A stretch of 64,000 nt of DNA from Roseovarius lutimaris (GCF_900115165.1 NZ_FOVP01000011.1:87051-151050), one strand, 5' to 3'. Counted from the stretch's first letter, positions 1 through 7,865 are shown. A program made the numbers and translations. The notes: a model not told the origin generated them from the sequence alone.

Positions 1-273
1 GGCAAAAAGCCGGATCAGCGCCTCTGAAAACGCACTGCCAAGCACGTCTGCCACATAAATGCCGGCCCCGGCGCGGGTGGTCAAAAGGCCCTTGTCCTGC
101 AACTCTGCCACCGCCTCGCGCAGCGAGGGGCGCGACACGCCAAGTTTCTCGGCCAAATCACGTTCGGCCGGCAGGCGCTCGCCGGGCCGCAGGATGCCTT
201 GCAGGATAAGTTTTTCGATTTGCCGGGTGACAGCGGTCGAAAGCTTTTCCGGTGTGACTTTCTGAAATGGCAT
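1..273 (-). CDS. FadR-subfamily GntR transcriptional regulator, N-terminal part only
   Basis: This is the DNA-binding half of a GntR-family repressor; the rest lies beyond the window start. The 91 visible codons form a winged helix-turn-helix with the family hallmarks: LQGILRPGERLPAERDLAE, then GVSRPSLREAVAELQDKGLL, then a wing ending in GAGIYVADVL. The motif order is that of the FadR group (PdhR, LldR, GlcC-like), which usually carries a C-terminal FCD domain that binds an organic acid. It lies 64 bp downstream of the second Lin0512 gene on the same strand, and a GntR-like palindrome lies about 20 bp upstream of its start codon, so it probably controls itself and perhaps its neighbours. The effector cannot be told without the C-terminal domain. 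Confidence 0.88.
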   Translation of the reverse strand, partial: MPFQKVTPEKLSTAVTRQIEKLILQGILRPGERLPAERDLAEKLGVSRPSLREAVAELQDKGLLTTRAGAGIYVADVLGSAFSEALIRLFA

Positions 274-291
274 ATGCGCGACCTTGATCAA

Positions 292-304
292 TTGGTCAGA
301 TCAT
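292..304. promoter_or_regulatory. Candidate GntR/FadR-type operator
   Basis: The sequence TTGGTCAGATCAT is a near-perfect inverted repeat (TGGTC-A-GATCA, one mismatch). Known FadR-subfamily operators share the form TGGTCnGACCA. It lies 19 bases upstream of the regulator's start codon, in the gap between the Lin0512 genes and the regulator, as expected for an autoregulatory site. A second GACC further on (307-310) could extend it. Confidence 0.5.
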
Positions 305-337
305 ATGACCGCGCCGCCGTTACGGCAAGCCTGTCCT

Positions 338-712
338 TTAATCTTGTGGTTCACTCATCTGCCACTTGCCCGCTTGCCCTGGCAAAAACGCCTCGACCGC
401 CGCCGTGGCAATGACAAGGGTTTCACCGCTGCAGGGGTCGGTGACATTCTGCCCGCCACTGACCGCGCGCACTTGGGCGCGGCCACGCGGCAGGCCCTTG
501 GTCAGGGCCTCTGTGTCAAGCTTGTCGGGCTCTTGCACGCCCACGGTCACGGCCACGCGCATTTCGGTATGCGCAATCTCGGTGTTAAGAAAAATCGGCA
601 AGGTCGAGTGGCGGATCGCATCCTCGATCGCGCGGGTGGCGGCCTTTTGGTAATCCATCCCGTGCAGGTCATTGCCCATGCCCATCTCGATGATGAATCG
701 TTGATCATCCAT
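338..712 (-). CDS. Lin0512 family protein, second copy
   Basis: A 124-residue protein of the uncharacterised Lin0512 family. The N-terminus reads MDDQRFIIEMGMGNDLHGMD, followed by YQKAATRAIEDAIRHS, which closely matches the gene just upstream (GMG, L, DY, AA.RA..DA..HS in the same order). The start at 712 is chosen because a GGAGAAGG ribosome site precedes it and the family match begins there. The start codon overlaps the end of the first copy by 8 bp, so the two are almost certainly translated together. No catalytic residues are known for the family. Being a diverged tandem pair, the two may form a hetero-oligomer, which is inference. The link to cobO just upstream hints at a role near cobalamin metabolism, but the family also occurs elsewhere. 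Confidence 0.82.
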   Translation of the reverse strand: MDDQRFIIEMGMGNDLHGMDYQKAATRAIEDAIRHSTLPIFLNTEIAHTEMRVAVTVGVQEPDKLDTEALTKGLPRGRAQVRAVSGGQNVTDPCSGETLVIATAAVEAFLPGQAGKWQMSEPQD

Positions 713-1055
713 GTGCCTTCTCCATATCGAACGAGACCGAAATTGCGGCATTGGCAATCACCGTCGGCTTGCCTGTGGGGCGCGCAATATCAAGCCCGCC
801 ATGGCCCACCGTGACGGTGATCTGACCATAGGGAAACACCTCGCTCAGGGTGCTGATATCCACCTGATCGGGCTGTTGCACAGCGATCTCGACATCGACG
901 ATCATCGCCTCTTTGGGAAAGCCGAACAGCTCTGCCATGTTGATCGAATTATGCCACAGAGCATCCTGAACGGCCCGCTTGGCAGCCTGAGTATAATCCT
1001 GACGGCGCAGAGAGGTCCCCATGCCAAATTCAGTCAAAACGCGGGTTTTCGGCAT
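705..1055 (-). CDS. Lin0512 family protein, first copy
   Basis: A 116-residue protein of the Lin0512 family, paralogous to the next gene. It begins MPKTRVLTEFGMGTSLRRQD and continues with YTQAAKRAVQDALWHNS, then a second half with VDVEIAVQQPDQVD and a glycine-rich GHGGLDIARPTG stretch that has its counterpart (VTVGVQEPDKLD, SGGQNV) in copy two. It starts 3 bp after the cobO stop codon and overlaps copy two by 8 bp, so cobO and both Lin0512 genes form one transcript. No signal peptide or membrane segment is visible, so it should be cytoplasmic. Biochemical function unknown. Confidence 0.82.
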   Translation of the reverse strand: MPKTRVLTEFGMGTSLRRQDYTQAAKRAVQDALWHNSINMAELFGFPKEAMIVDVEIAVQQPDQVDISTLSEVFPYGQITVTVGHGGLDIARPTGKPTVIANAAISVSFDMEKAHG

Positions 1056-1058
1056 GCG

Positions 1059-1667
1059 TTAAAACTCCACCCCGATCTGCGCCTTGACCCCCGAGCGGAA
1101 GGGATGCTTGATCAGCTCCATTTCGGTGACAAGATCGGCGATCTCGATCAGTTCGTCCTTGGCGTTGCGCCCGGTCAAGACGACATGGGTCATATGCGGC
1201 TTTTCCTCGACCAGGAATTCGACCACCTCGTTGATATCAAGGTAGTCATAGCGCAGGGCGATGTTGATCTCGTCCAGAAGCACCATCTTGTTGGCCTCGT
1301 CGCGGATCAGCTCCTTGGCCTTTTCCCAGGCGGCCTTGGCCATCTCGATATCACGGTCGCGGTCCTGGGTTTCCCAGGTAAAGCCTTCGCCCATGGTGTG
1401 AAACGCGCAGATGTCCTGAAACTTGTCGAGGATCATGTCGCGCTCGCCGGTGCTCATGCCGCCCTTGATGAACTGAACTACGGCGCATTGCATGCCATGC
1501 GCGATACAGCGGAAAATCATCCCGAAGGCGGCCGAGCTCTTGCCCTTGCCCTTGCCGGTATGCACGATGATCAGACCCTTTTCGTCGGTCTTGGTGGCCA
1601 TGATCTTGTCGCGGGCGGCCTTTTTCTTGGCCATCTTCATCGCGTGGCGGTCACTGTCGGCGGTCAT
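1059..1667 (-). CDS. cobO: Cob(I)yrinic acid a,c-diamide adenosyltransferase
   Basis: CobO/BtuR-type ATP:corrinoid adenosyltransferase, which attaches the 5'-deoxyadenosyl group of ATP to the cobalt of corrinoids in aerobic cobalamin synthesis and salvage. The P-loop GKGKGKSS lies at about residues 38-45, and the family's FIKGG, KMVLLDEINIALRYDYLD and THVVLTGR motifs follow in order. At 202 residues it has the usual length. The 1667 start has an AGGAG seven bases upstream; a lysine-rich N-terminal extension precedes the core. It is 18 bp from lrgB upstream and 3 bp from the Lin0512 genes downstream, which makes an lrgAB-cobO-Lin0512 run. The B12 theme continues in cobN, cobW, cbtAB and bluB further on. 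Confidence 0.96.
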   Translation of the reverse strand: MTADSDRHAMKMAKKKAARDKIMATKTDEKGLIIVHTGKGKGKSSAAFGMIFRCIAHGMQCAVVQFIKGGMSTGERDMILDKFQDICAFHTMGEGFTWETQDRDRDIEMAKAAWEKAKELIRDEANKMVLLDEINIALRYDYLDINEVVEFLVEEKPHMTHVVLTGRNAKDELIEIADLVTEMELIKHPFRSGVKAQIGVEF

Positions 1668-1685
1668 GGCTCGGCTCCTTGGATG

Positions 1686-2402
1686 TTAGAGGAATAGGGA
1701 CAACACATAAGGCGCAATCAGGGCGGTTAGCAAGGCATTCAAACCCATGCCGATGCCGGCAAAGGCGCCTGCGGTTTCATTGACCTGAAAGGCCCGCGCG
1801 GTGCCGATGCCATGCGCGCTTACCCCCACCGCAAAGCCGCGCGCGCGCCAGTCGCGAATGCGCAGCGCGTTCATCAGCGGCGTCACGATCACCGCGCCGA
1901 GAATCCCGGTCAGGATCACCAGGGCGGCGGTCAGCGTGGGCAGGCCGCCAATTTGCTCGGAGATACCAATCGCCACCGGTGCGGTGGTGGATTTCGGCGC
2001 AAGCGAGGCCAGCTCTGCGCCCTCGACCCCAAGCGCCTGCGCGATCCAGAGCGCCGAGGCGATGGCCGTGACCGAGCCCACCACAAGCGCGCCCAGCATC
2101 GGCACAAGCGCGCGGCGCACATGGTGAAGGTTGCTGTAAAGCGGGCCGGCAAGCGCCACGGTGGCCGGGCCAAGCAGGAAATGCACGAATTGCGCGCCCT
2201 CGAAATAGGTCTGATAGGGGGTGCTTGTGGTCCAGAGGATGCCCGCCAAAATCACCATCGCCACCAGCACCGGATTGACCAGTGGGTTGCCATGGCTGGC
2301 GCGAAAGGCCGCATCGCCGATGACATAGGCGACCAGCGTGGCGGTGAGCCACAACAGTGGCTCTTCGCTGAGGTAAGACCAGATATCGGGCAGCGTTGTC
2401 AT
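1686..2402 (-). CDS. lrgB: LrgB/CidB family membrane protein
   Basis: An inner-membrane protein of the LrgB (CidB/YohK) family, 238 residues with about six to seven hydrophobic segments. It shows the family's conserved regions: NPLVNPVLVA near the N-terminus, FLLGPATVALAGPLY in the first third, and SLAPKSTTAPVAIGISEQIGG followed by GVSAHGIGTARAFQ in the second half. With the small LrgA partner, which overlaps it by 4 bp (ATGA), it forms the holin-like pair named for control of murein hydrolases in Gram-positives; in plants and some bacteria relatives export glycolate or pyruvate. Which of these roles applies here is open. A FadR-type regulator of organic acid use lies nearby, which mildly favours metabolite transport. 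Confidence 0.93.
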   Translation of the reverse strand: MTTLPDIWSYLSEEPLLWLTATLVAYVIGDAAFRASHGNPLVNPVLVAMVILAGILWTTSTPYQTYFEGAQFVHFLLGPATVALAGPLYSNLHHVRRALVPMLGALVVGSVTAIASALWIAQALGVEGAELASLAPKSTTAPVAIGISEQIGGLPTLTAALVILTGILGAVIVTPLMNALRIRDWRARGFAVGVSAHGIGTARAFQVNETAGAFAGIGMGLNALLTALIAPYVLSLFL

Positions 2403-2758
2403 GTGCGGTCCTCGCGCGACCCGGTGAGCCGGGCCAGGCCGACAAAGGTAAGCGCGCCCGCCGCAAGCGCCAGTGCGGTACTCAGCACAAGCGCGGCCAT
2501 CATCGCGGCGCCACTCTGGCCCAGGGCCTCGACATGGCTGATCACGCCGACCCCGGCGGGCACGAACAACAGCGACAAATGCGCCAGCAGGCCCTTGGTG
2601 GTGTCAAGCATGCGCTTGGCAAGTTTTGGCAGGCTCATGAAGCCCGCCAGTAACAGCGCCATGCCGATCACCGGGCCAGGCACCGGCAGCGACAATGCGC
2701 GCGACACCACCTCGCCGACAAGCTGAAAGGCAAGGAGGAGGGCGAGGTTGAGAACCAT
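2399..2758 (-). CDS. lrgA: LrgA/CidA family membrane protein
   Basis: The small partner of LrgB: 119 residues with four hydrophobic helices. The hallmark is LVGEVVSRALSLPVPGPVIG followed by MALL and, later, LSLLFVPAGVGVISH, both typical of the LrgA/CidA family. The start at 2758 gives the family's normal length; an upstream extension in the same frame is proline- and charge-rich and has no family match. The stop overlaps the lrgB start by 4 bp, which fits coupled translation. It is the first gene of the lrgAB-cobO-Lin0512 run, and its promoter should lie in 2759-2882, between it and the divergent lipoprotein gene. Confidence 0.9.
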   Translation of the reverse strand: MVLNLALLLAFQLVGEVVSRALSLPVPGPVIGMALLLAGFMSLPKLAKRMLDTTKGLLAHLSLLFVPAGVGVISHVEALGQSGAAMMAALVLSTALALAAGALTFVGLARLTGSREDRT

Positions 2759-2882
2759 GAGCGGGCTTTCCTGTCCGGGGTGTTGCGTCACAGCATAGGG
2801 CGCGCGGGGTGGGGATGAAAAGCGCCGATCTTTCAAGGACAGGCTAAGGCCCTGTTAACCATTGTGACCGCAGTCTTGGTCT

Positions 2883-3266
2883 ATGCGATTGCTCTGCGGG
2901 ATATTTCTGCCGCTTCTGGCGGCCTGCAACACGCCCGGTCATGAATTCCGCGGCGTTGATCCGGTGCGTGTGAGCATCGGCAAAAGCACCTTTGATGTGC
3001 GGGTGGATGGGACTTATGCCCAGGCGATCCGGCTCAACCCCGAATGGGCGCCCCGGTTCGAGGCGGTTGCGCCACGCGGGGCGATGGCGATGCAAAAGGT
3101 CAGCGGCTGCAAGATGGTACGGCTTTGGGGCGATCAGGCGGTGATGCTGGCGCGGCTCGACTGCGGGGCGGGCGTGCCGCCTTTGCCGCCGACGCTCGCC
3201 TATGACTGCGAGCTTGAGCATATCCATGGCGGCTATGCCGATCTGATCTGTCTGCCGCGCCTTTAA
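2883..3266 (+). CDS. Small lipoprotein of unknown function
   Basis: A 127-residue protein with a short signal peptide and lipobox, MRLLCGIFLPLLAAC, so Cys15 is the likely lipidated residue and the mature protein would be membrane-anchored in the periplasm. The mature part contains three further cysteines (in SGCKMV, LDCGAG and YDCELE) plus one in LICLPRL near the end, which could form disulfides. I do not recognise a named domain; similar short lipoproteins are common in Rhodobacterales. It is transcribed away from lrgA and its last 4 bp overlap the end of the convergent GFA gene. Confidence 0.75.
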   Translation: MRLLCGIFLPLLAACNTPGHEFRGVDPVRVSIGKSTFDVRVDGTYAQAIRLNPEWAPRFEAVAPRGAMAMQKVSGCKMVRLWGDQAVMLARLDCGAGVPPLPPTLAYDCELEHIHGGYADLICLPRL

Positions 3267-3631
3267 GGCGGGTCAAGCCGCCAGGGCAGGTGTTCGTCCG
3301 TGTGATAATGCCCTGACGGGGTGATCGCGTCGGGGTGGTCTAGCAAGGCGGCATGAAAATGCATTTCATCGGGAAAGCGGTCGCTGGCATAGGCGAGTGA
3401 ACTGCCGCAGGTCGCACAGAAATACCGCCGGTTGCCGGGGGAAGATTCAAAGCAGGTGGGGGCCGCGCCAATCCAGCTCCATTGCCCGTTGGGGTGCCCG
3501 ACAAATGTGACAACGGCGGCCCCCGCGCCCCGGCGGCAACTGTCGCAATAGCAATGACCGGCCCAGTTGTGTGGACCCAGCAATTCGAACGTGACCGATT
3601 TGCAGAGACAGTGGCCTTTGATCGGTGTCAT
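3263..3631 (-). CDS. GFA (glutathione-dependent formaldehyde-activating)/CENP-V domain protein
   Basis: A 122-residue zinc protein of the GFA family. The zinc-binding cysteines are in the usual pattern: GHCLCKSVTFE near the start, GHCYCDSCRRGAGA around residue 30, and RYFCATCGSSLAY around residue 80. Members such as Gfa bind glutathione and formaldehyde, but most paralogues, including this short one, have no proven reaction. The start at 3631 has a GAGGAG ribosome site nine bases upstream and begins at the family start. A long perfect hairpin with a G-quadruplex loop lies 20-72 nt ahead of the start codon on the transcript (see 3651-3703), and a GNAT gene remnant precedes that. Confidence 0.88.
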   Translation of the reverse strand: MTPIKGHCLCKSVTFELLGPHNWAGHCYCDSCRRGAGAAVVTFVGHPNGQWSWIGAAPTCFESSPGNRRYFCATCGSSLAYASDRFPDEMHFHAALLDHPDAITPSGHYHTDEHLPWRLDPP

Positions 3632-3650
3632 GTTGTCGGCTCCTCTCGAT

Positions 3651-3703
3651 CCGCCCCCTTGGCGGGACGCCCACCCACCCACCCCGTCCCGCCAAGGGGG
3701 CGG
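3651..3703 (-). promoter_or_regulatory. 18-bp perfect hairpin with G-quadruplex loop
   Basis: Bases 3651-3668 and 3686-3703 are perfect inverted repeats of 18 bp (CCGCCCCCTTGGCGGGAC and its complement). On the minus strand the 17-nt loop reads GGGGTGGGTGGGTGGGC, four G-runs joined by single T residues, the classic form of a very stable parallel quadruplex. No T-run follows, so it is not a standard terminator. It ends 20 nt before the GFA start codon and right after the GNAT remnant, so it could control GFA translation, protect mRNA ends, or be a mobile palindromic element. The arms and loop are seen directly; any regulatory role is inference. Confidence 0.7.
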
Positions 3704-3861
3704 GTCATGGTGATGCTGGTCGCGCGATCATATCCGGGATGGGCGGTTTTGTCCGCTATATGAAAGCCAAGCGCGGCAAAAGTCGCGTGGTTTTCGACCA
3801 GTTCTATCCGGGTCTCCGGTGTGACGTCGGTGCGCCCCAGACCTCGCGGGTTTGAGCCATT
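3694..3861 (-). pseudogene. GNAT acetyltransferase, C-terminal remnant
   Basis: Between cobN and the GFA gene the minus strand encodes about 50 residues that read like the end of a GNAT acetyltransferase: TRIELVENHATFAALGFHIA, then HPGYDRATSITMTRPL. This matches the typical last strands of GNAT enzymes (ENxxFxxLGF, then HPGY and TSITM). There is no start codon: a TAG stop lies just upstream at about 3862-3867, and the cobN stop is only about 30 bp away, so the N-terminal two thirds are missing. The frame stays open through the adjacent hairpin to a TGA overlapping the GFA start, probably by chance. I infer a deletion remnant. Confidence 0.6.
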
Positions 3862-3886
3862 GCCCTAAGCGCCGCGACACCGCCTG

Positions 3887-6800
3887 TCAGGGCGGGGGAG
3901 CACCCCGGCGTGCCGCCTCGATCCGCGCGCGTGCCGAGTTTGAGCGTGGCGCCCAAAGCCCGCGGTCAATCGCCTCGGCCAGCCGTTCAGCCATTTCGTG
4001 CAGGGCAGGGGCGTTGTGCTCAGCGATGAACGCGCGGGTGTCATCATCTTCCAGAAAGGCCGCCTCGACCAGATCGAAATGATGGCCGCGCACCGCGCCG
4101 GTGGTGGCGGCAAAGGCAAAGAGGTAATCCACCGTCGCCGCCATCTCGAAGGCCCCTTTGTATCCGTGGCGCTTGACGCCCTCGATCCATTTCGGGTTGA
4201 CCACCCGGCTTCGAACGACGCGGCCGATTTCATCCTCTAGGGTGCGGATCACCGGGCGTTCGGGGCGCGAATGATCATTGTGATAGATCGGGCGGTCCTG
4301 CCCTTGCAGGGTGCTGACTGCCGCTGCCGCGCCGCCTTCGAACTGGTAATAATCGTCGCTATCAAGGATGTCGTGTTCGCGGTTGTCCTGATTTTGCACG
4401 ATGGCTTCGGTCTGGCGCAGGCGGGTTTCAAACCCCTCTCGATCCCGGCGGCCCTCGTCGGCGCTGCCATAGGCATAGCTGCCCCATTCCAGATAGGCTT
4501 CGGCCAGGTCGGATTTGTCGGACCAGAGCCGTTCGTCGATCATCGCCTGAAGGCCGGCACCATAGGCCCCCGGTTTTGCACCGTAAACCCGCGCCTGCGG
4601 GCCCTCGACGCGCGCCCGCGCCGCCGCCGGATTGAGGTCATCGGGTTCGTCGAGCACCATGACCGCGCGCGCGGCCGAATCCACAAGCGCGATAAGCTGC
4701 GGAAAGGCGTCGCGGAAAAAGCCGGAAATCCGCAGGGTGACATCGACACGCGGGCGCCCCAAGACCCCTTGGGGCAGAACTTCAAACCCGGTGACCCGCC
4801 GATTGGCGGCATCCCACTTCGGTTTCACCCCCATCAGGGCAAGCGCCTGCGCGATATCATCGCCGCCAGTGCGCATATTGGCCGTGCCCCAGGCCGTCAA
4901 AAGCAGGCTGCGCGGCCAGTCGCCATGGGTCTGAAGGTGCTTTTCAATCAGCAGGTTTGCCGACTTCCACCCCAGGGCCCAGGCGGTTGGCGTCGGGATG
5001 GCGCGACTGTCGACAGAAAAGAAATTACGCCCGGTCGGAAGGACATCCAGACGTCCCCGCGTGGGCGCGCCGGATGGCGCCGGGGCGACGAACTGCCCTG
5101 AAAGGGCGGTGAGAAGGCCCGCCCCTTCCATCGGTCCACAGGCGCGCAGGGTGGGGCGGACATGGGCCTCGGCATGCGCCAGAACCGCGCGGCTTGCCGC
5201 CCCTAGCGCGGGCGTCGCGCCCTCCAGAAGCTGCGAGGCCAGCTCTTCCAGCCGCTCGACCGTGTCGCCATTGCTGCGCCATGCGCCGGGCGCGGCATCC
5301 GCCAGAACCTGTGGCTTTACCCCGGTCCAGGGCGCGGCCATGTCGCAATCGAGCGGGTCAAACCCGAGGTCAAGATCCTGTGCCAATGCGCGCATGATCG
5401 AGGCGTCGCCCCCCGCCGCCTGATCGCGTGGCACCCTGAGCAGCGCCTGCAACAGATCGCGTTCCTGTCGCCCGGTCGGCGATTGGCCAAAGATATGCAG
5501 CCCGTCGCGAATTTGCGCCTCCTTCAGCTCGCAAAGATAGGCGTCAAGCTTGGCCAGGTCACTATCCTCATCCGCCCCTTGCATCCCGACATCCTTGTCG
5601 AGACCAGTGGCCGAACTCAGGCTCAGGATTTCGCGGCGCAGATGCGCAATCCGGCGCGGATCAACGCCTGCGGCTTCGTAGTATTCATCGACAAGCGCCT
5701 CAAGATCGCGCAATGGCCCATAGGTCTCAGCGCGGGTCAGAGGCGGGGTCAGGTGGTCAATGATCACCGCCTGCGCGCGCCTTTTGGCCTGTGTGCCCTC
5801 GCCGGGATCGTTGACAATGAAGGGATAGACATGCGGCATCGGCCCAAGCACCGCCTCGGGCCAGCACTCTTGACCAAGGGCCACCGCCTTGCCCGGCAGC
5901 CATTCAAGATTGCCGTGTTTGCCCATATGCACGATGGCATTGGCGCGAAACTGATGGCGCAGCCAGAAATAGAACGCCAGATAGTTGTGCGGCGGCACCA
6001 GATCGGGCGAATGGTAGGTATCTGTCGGGTCAATATTATAGCCGCGCGCCGGTTGCAGGCCGACGACGACATTGCCGAATTCCAGCACCGAGAGGCTGAA
6101 ATGCCCGCAGTCCAGCTCGCCGGGGGTATAGAACGGATCGGCCGCGGGCCTGCCCCAACGTGCATCAATCGCTTCGCGCAACTTCCAAGGCAATTGACCA
6201 TAATCTATCTGATATTCGGCCATCGACAGGGTCACACCGCCTTGCCGCACGGCCCGGTCGGTCAACCAGTTGGTCGGCCCCGCCATCACCGCCTGCATCA
6301 GGGCATCGCTGTCCGCCGGGGCATCGGTGACCCGATACCCGGCCTCGGCCAAAAGGGAGAGCGCATGTACCGTTGCGGCAGGCGTATCAAGGCCCACGCC
6401 ATTGGCAAGCCGCCCGTCCTTGTTGGGATAATTGGCAAGGATAAGCGCGACCCGGCGCTCGGGCGCAGGCGTTTGACGCAGGCGCGCCCAGTTGCGCGCG
6501 AGCTCGGCCACGAATTCCACCCGGTCGCCTTGCGCGCGATAGGTGGCGATGGGGCATTCGGTGGCCTCGTCAAAGAACGCCTCGCCCTTGAAGCTTATGG
6601 CGCGGCTCAGGACACGACCGTCAACCTCGGGCAGGGCGACGTTCATGGCGATATCGCGCCCCGACAGACCACTTAACCCCTCGGCCCAGGCCTCTTCGCT
6701 CGACCCGGCAAGTACCACCTGAAACACCGGCGCAGCATTGGCGGCGGGCATGGCGAGCGGGTTCACCGGGCTGTCATCGCCCGCATGCGGCGAGCCGACA

Positions 6801-7603
6801 GCGAAGGAGGTGCAATTGAGGATCACGGACGGCGGGGCCTCGGTGAAAAGATACTCAAGCGTGGCGGTCGAGACCGGATCTTTCAGGGAGGCCACGAAAA
6901 TCGGTAGCGGATTGAGACCCGCCCGCAACAGCGATTTGACCAGCCGGTTGATCGGGTTAAGCCCCGCCCCCTGCACCAGGGCGCGGTAAAAGATGAGCGG
7001 CACGACAGGTTGGTCTTCGCCCCAGCTGGCGCGCGCCGCGTCAAGGCCAGCGACACCCGAGCCGGGCCAATAGACCCCCGCGCGCAAGAGCGGGCTTGCA
7101 GCGGCGGGTTTCTCGCAGTGCTCGATCATCGCCCTGGCATACCCCAGAAAATTCGCCGAATTTTCTGGGCCGCCCTCAACCAGATAGGCCCAGAGGGCAT
7201 CATAATCCTCGTCAGCCACCGTCGAGAGATCGCGCAGATCGGCGTCGGGTTTGTCGTCGCCGGGCAAAAGCGCCAGCGGCACGCCCGCCTCGTGACAGCG
7301 CGCGGCAAACTGTTCGGCGCCATACTTCCAATAGCCGGTGCCGCCCAGCACCCGCGCGATCACCAGCCGTGATTTTGTGGCACAGTTGTCCAGATGCAGA
7401 TCGACTGACATCGGGTGTTGCAGATGGGTAAGATTGGCCAGCCGCAAACTCGGCGCGCCGGTCATCTCCGCGCGCGCGGCGCTCAGCGCCGCAAGCTCGG
7501 TATCGGCGGCCGAGATGAACACGACATCGGCCGGGCTCTGGCCCAGATCGACCGGCTCCTTGCCGTCATCAATGGCTCCGGGGGTGGCGGCAAGAAGGTG
7601 CAT
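3887..7603 (-). CDS. cobN: Cobaltochelatase subunit CobN
   Basis: The large subunit of the ATP-dependent aerobic cobaltochelatase CobNST, which inserts Co2+ into hydrogenobyrinic acid a,c-diamide. At 1238 residues it has the normal size for CobN. The N-terminus MHLLAATPGAIDDGKEPVDL is the usual one; the 7603 start is used because upstream in-frame residues are not family-like. The central region carries the conserved PNKDGRLANGVGLDTPA, GKHGNLEWLPGK and EYYEAAGVDPRR stretches, and the end has the LEDEIGRVVRSRVVNPKWIE and GYKGAFEMAATVDYLFAFAA motifs. CobS and CobT are not in this window. The nearest co-directional upstream genes (GNAT, cobW) are separated by a small plus-strand gene, so cobN likely has its own promoter at 7604-7695. 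Confidence 0.97.
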   Translation of the reverse strand: MHLLAATPGAIDDGKEPVDLGQSPADVVFISAADTELAALSAARAEMTGAPSLRLANLTHLQHPMSVDLHLDNCATKSRLVIARVLGGTGYWKYGAEQFAARCHEAGVPLALLPGDDKPDADLRDLSTVADEDYDALWAYLVEGGPENSANFLGYARAMIEHCEKPAAASPLLRAGVYWPGSGVAGLDAARASWGEDQPVVPLIFYRALVQGAGLNPINRLVKSLLRAGLNPLPIFVASLKDPVSTATLEYLFTEAPPSVILNCTSFAVGSPHAGDDSPVNPLAMPAANAAPVFQVVLAGSSEEAWAEGLSGLSGRDIAMNVALPEVDGRVLSRAISFKGEAFFDEATECPIATYRAQGDRVEFVAELARNWARLRQTPAPERRVALILANYPNKDGRLANGVGLDTPAATVHALSLLAEAGYRVTDAPADSDALMQAVMAGPTNWLTDRAVRQGGVTLSMAEYQIDYGQLPWKLREAIDARWGRPAADPFYTPGELDCGHFSLSVLEFGNVVVGLQPARGYNIDPTDTYHSPDLVPPHNYLAFYFWLRHQFRANAIVHMGKHGNLEWLPGKAVALGQECWPEAVLGPMPHVYPFIVNDPGEGTQAKRRAQAVIIDHLTPPLTRAETYGPLRDLEALVDEYYEAAGVDPRRIAHLRREILSLSSATGLDKDVGMQGADEDSDLAKLDAYLCELKEAQIRDGLHIFGQSPTGRQERDLLQALLRVPRDQAAGGDASIMRALAQDLDLGFDPLDCDMAAPWTGVKPQVLADAAPGAWRSNGDTVERLEELASQLLEGATPALGAASRAVLAHAEAHVRPTLRACGPMEGAGLLTALSGQFVAPAPSGAPTRGRLDVLPTGRNFFSVDSRAIPTPTAWALGWKSANLLIEKHLQTHGDWPRSLLLTAWGTANMRTGGDDIAQALALMGVKPKWDAANRRVTGFEVLPQGVLGRPRVDVTLRISGFFRDAFPQLIALVDSAARAVMVLDEPDDLNPAAARARVEGPQARVYGAKPGAYGAGLQAMIDERLWSDKSDLAEAYLEWGSYAYGSADEGRRDREGFETRLRQTEAIVQNQDNREHDILDSDDYYQFEGGAAAAVSTLQGQDRPIYHNDHSRPERPVIRTLEDEIGRVVRSRVVNPKWIEGVKRHGYKGAFEMAATVDYLFAFAATTGAVRGHHFDLVEAAFLEDDDTRAFIAEHNAPALHEMAERLAEAIDRGLWAPRSNSARARIEAARRGAPPP

Positions 7604-7695
7604 CAGGCGGTTCCAGCTTGAATGAGGGGGCAGATTGCGGCAATAGCAGTGCAACGGCTGCGACTGGTGTAGCCTCTGGCCGAAAGGGCAAGATC

Positions 7696-7863
7696 ATGGA
7701 AAAGAACAAAGCGCTTGGCGCCGCGAAAAAAGGCAACAGAACCCCCCGCCACAAAGAACATAACGCGCCCGGTGGTCCGAAAAACCCCTTTGGCAATCGC
7801 CAGACCAAGGAAGAGTTGATCGCCAAGCTTAAAGAGCAGGCCGAGAAGAACAAATCCGACTAG
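7696..7863 (+). CDS. Small basic conserved protein (55 aa)
   Basis: A 55-residue, strongly charged protein beginning MEKNKALGAAKKGNRTPRHK and continuing through APGGPKNPFGNRQTKEELIA to a lysine-rich end. No membrane segment is present. Low-complexity, lysine- and glycine-rich proteins of this form are frequent in Rhodobacterales and unstudied; binding of nucleic acid is a guess from charge alone. It lies between divergent cobN and the convergent GNAT gene, whose stop is 2 bp away. I chose 7696 because the frame upstream of it has no resemblance to a protein and the start is followed by a typical lysine-rich N-terminus. Confidence 0.65.
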   Translation: MEKNKALGAAKKGNRTPRHKEHNAPGGPKNPFGNRQTKEELIAKLKEQAEKNKSD

Positions 7864-7865
7864 GT

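Noticed and set aside
711..1697. Long open frame on the plus strand opposite cobO and the Lin0512 genes
   Set aside because: It mirrors the codons of real genes in G+C-rich DNA, and its translation has no protein-like motif. The same holds for long antisense frames opposite cobN, smc, sdhA (29982-31943), clpB (35967-38123), glycerate kinase and pyk.
3887..3889. GNAT remnant as an extension of cobN by frameshift
   Set aside because: The cobN stop is at the normal end of the family, and the remnant is GNAT-like, not CobN-like.
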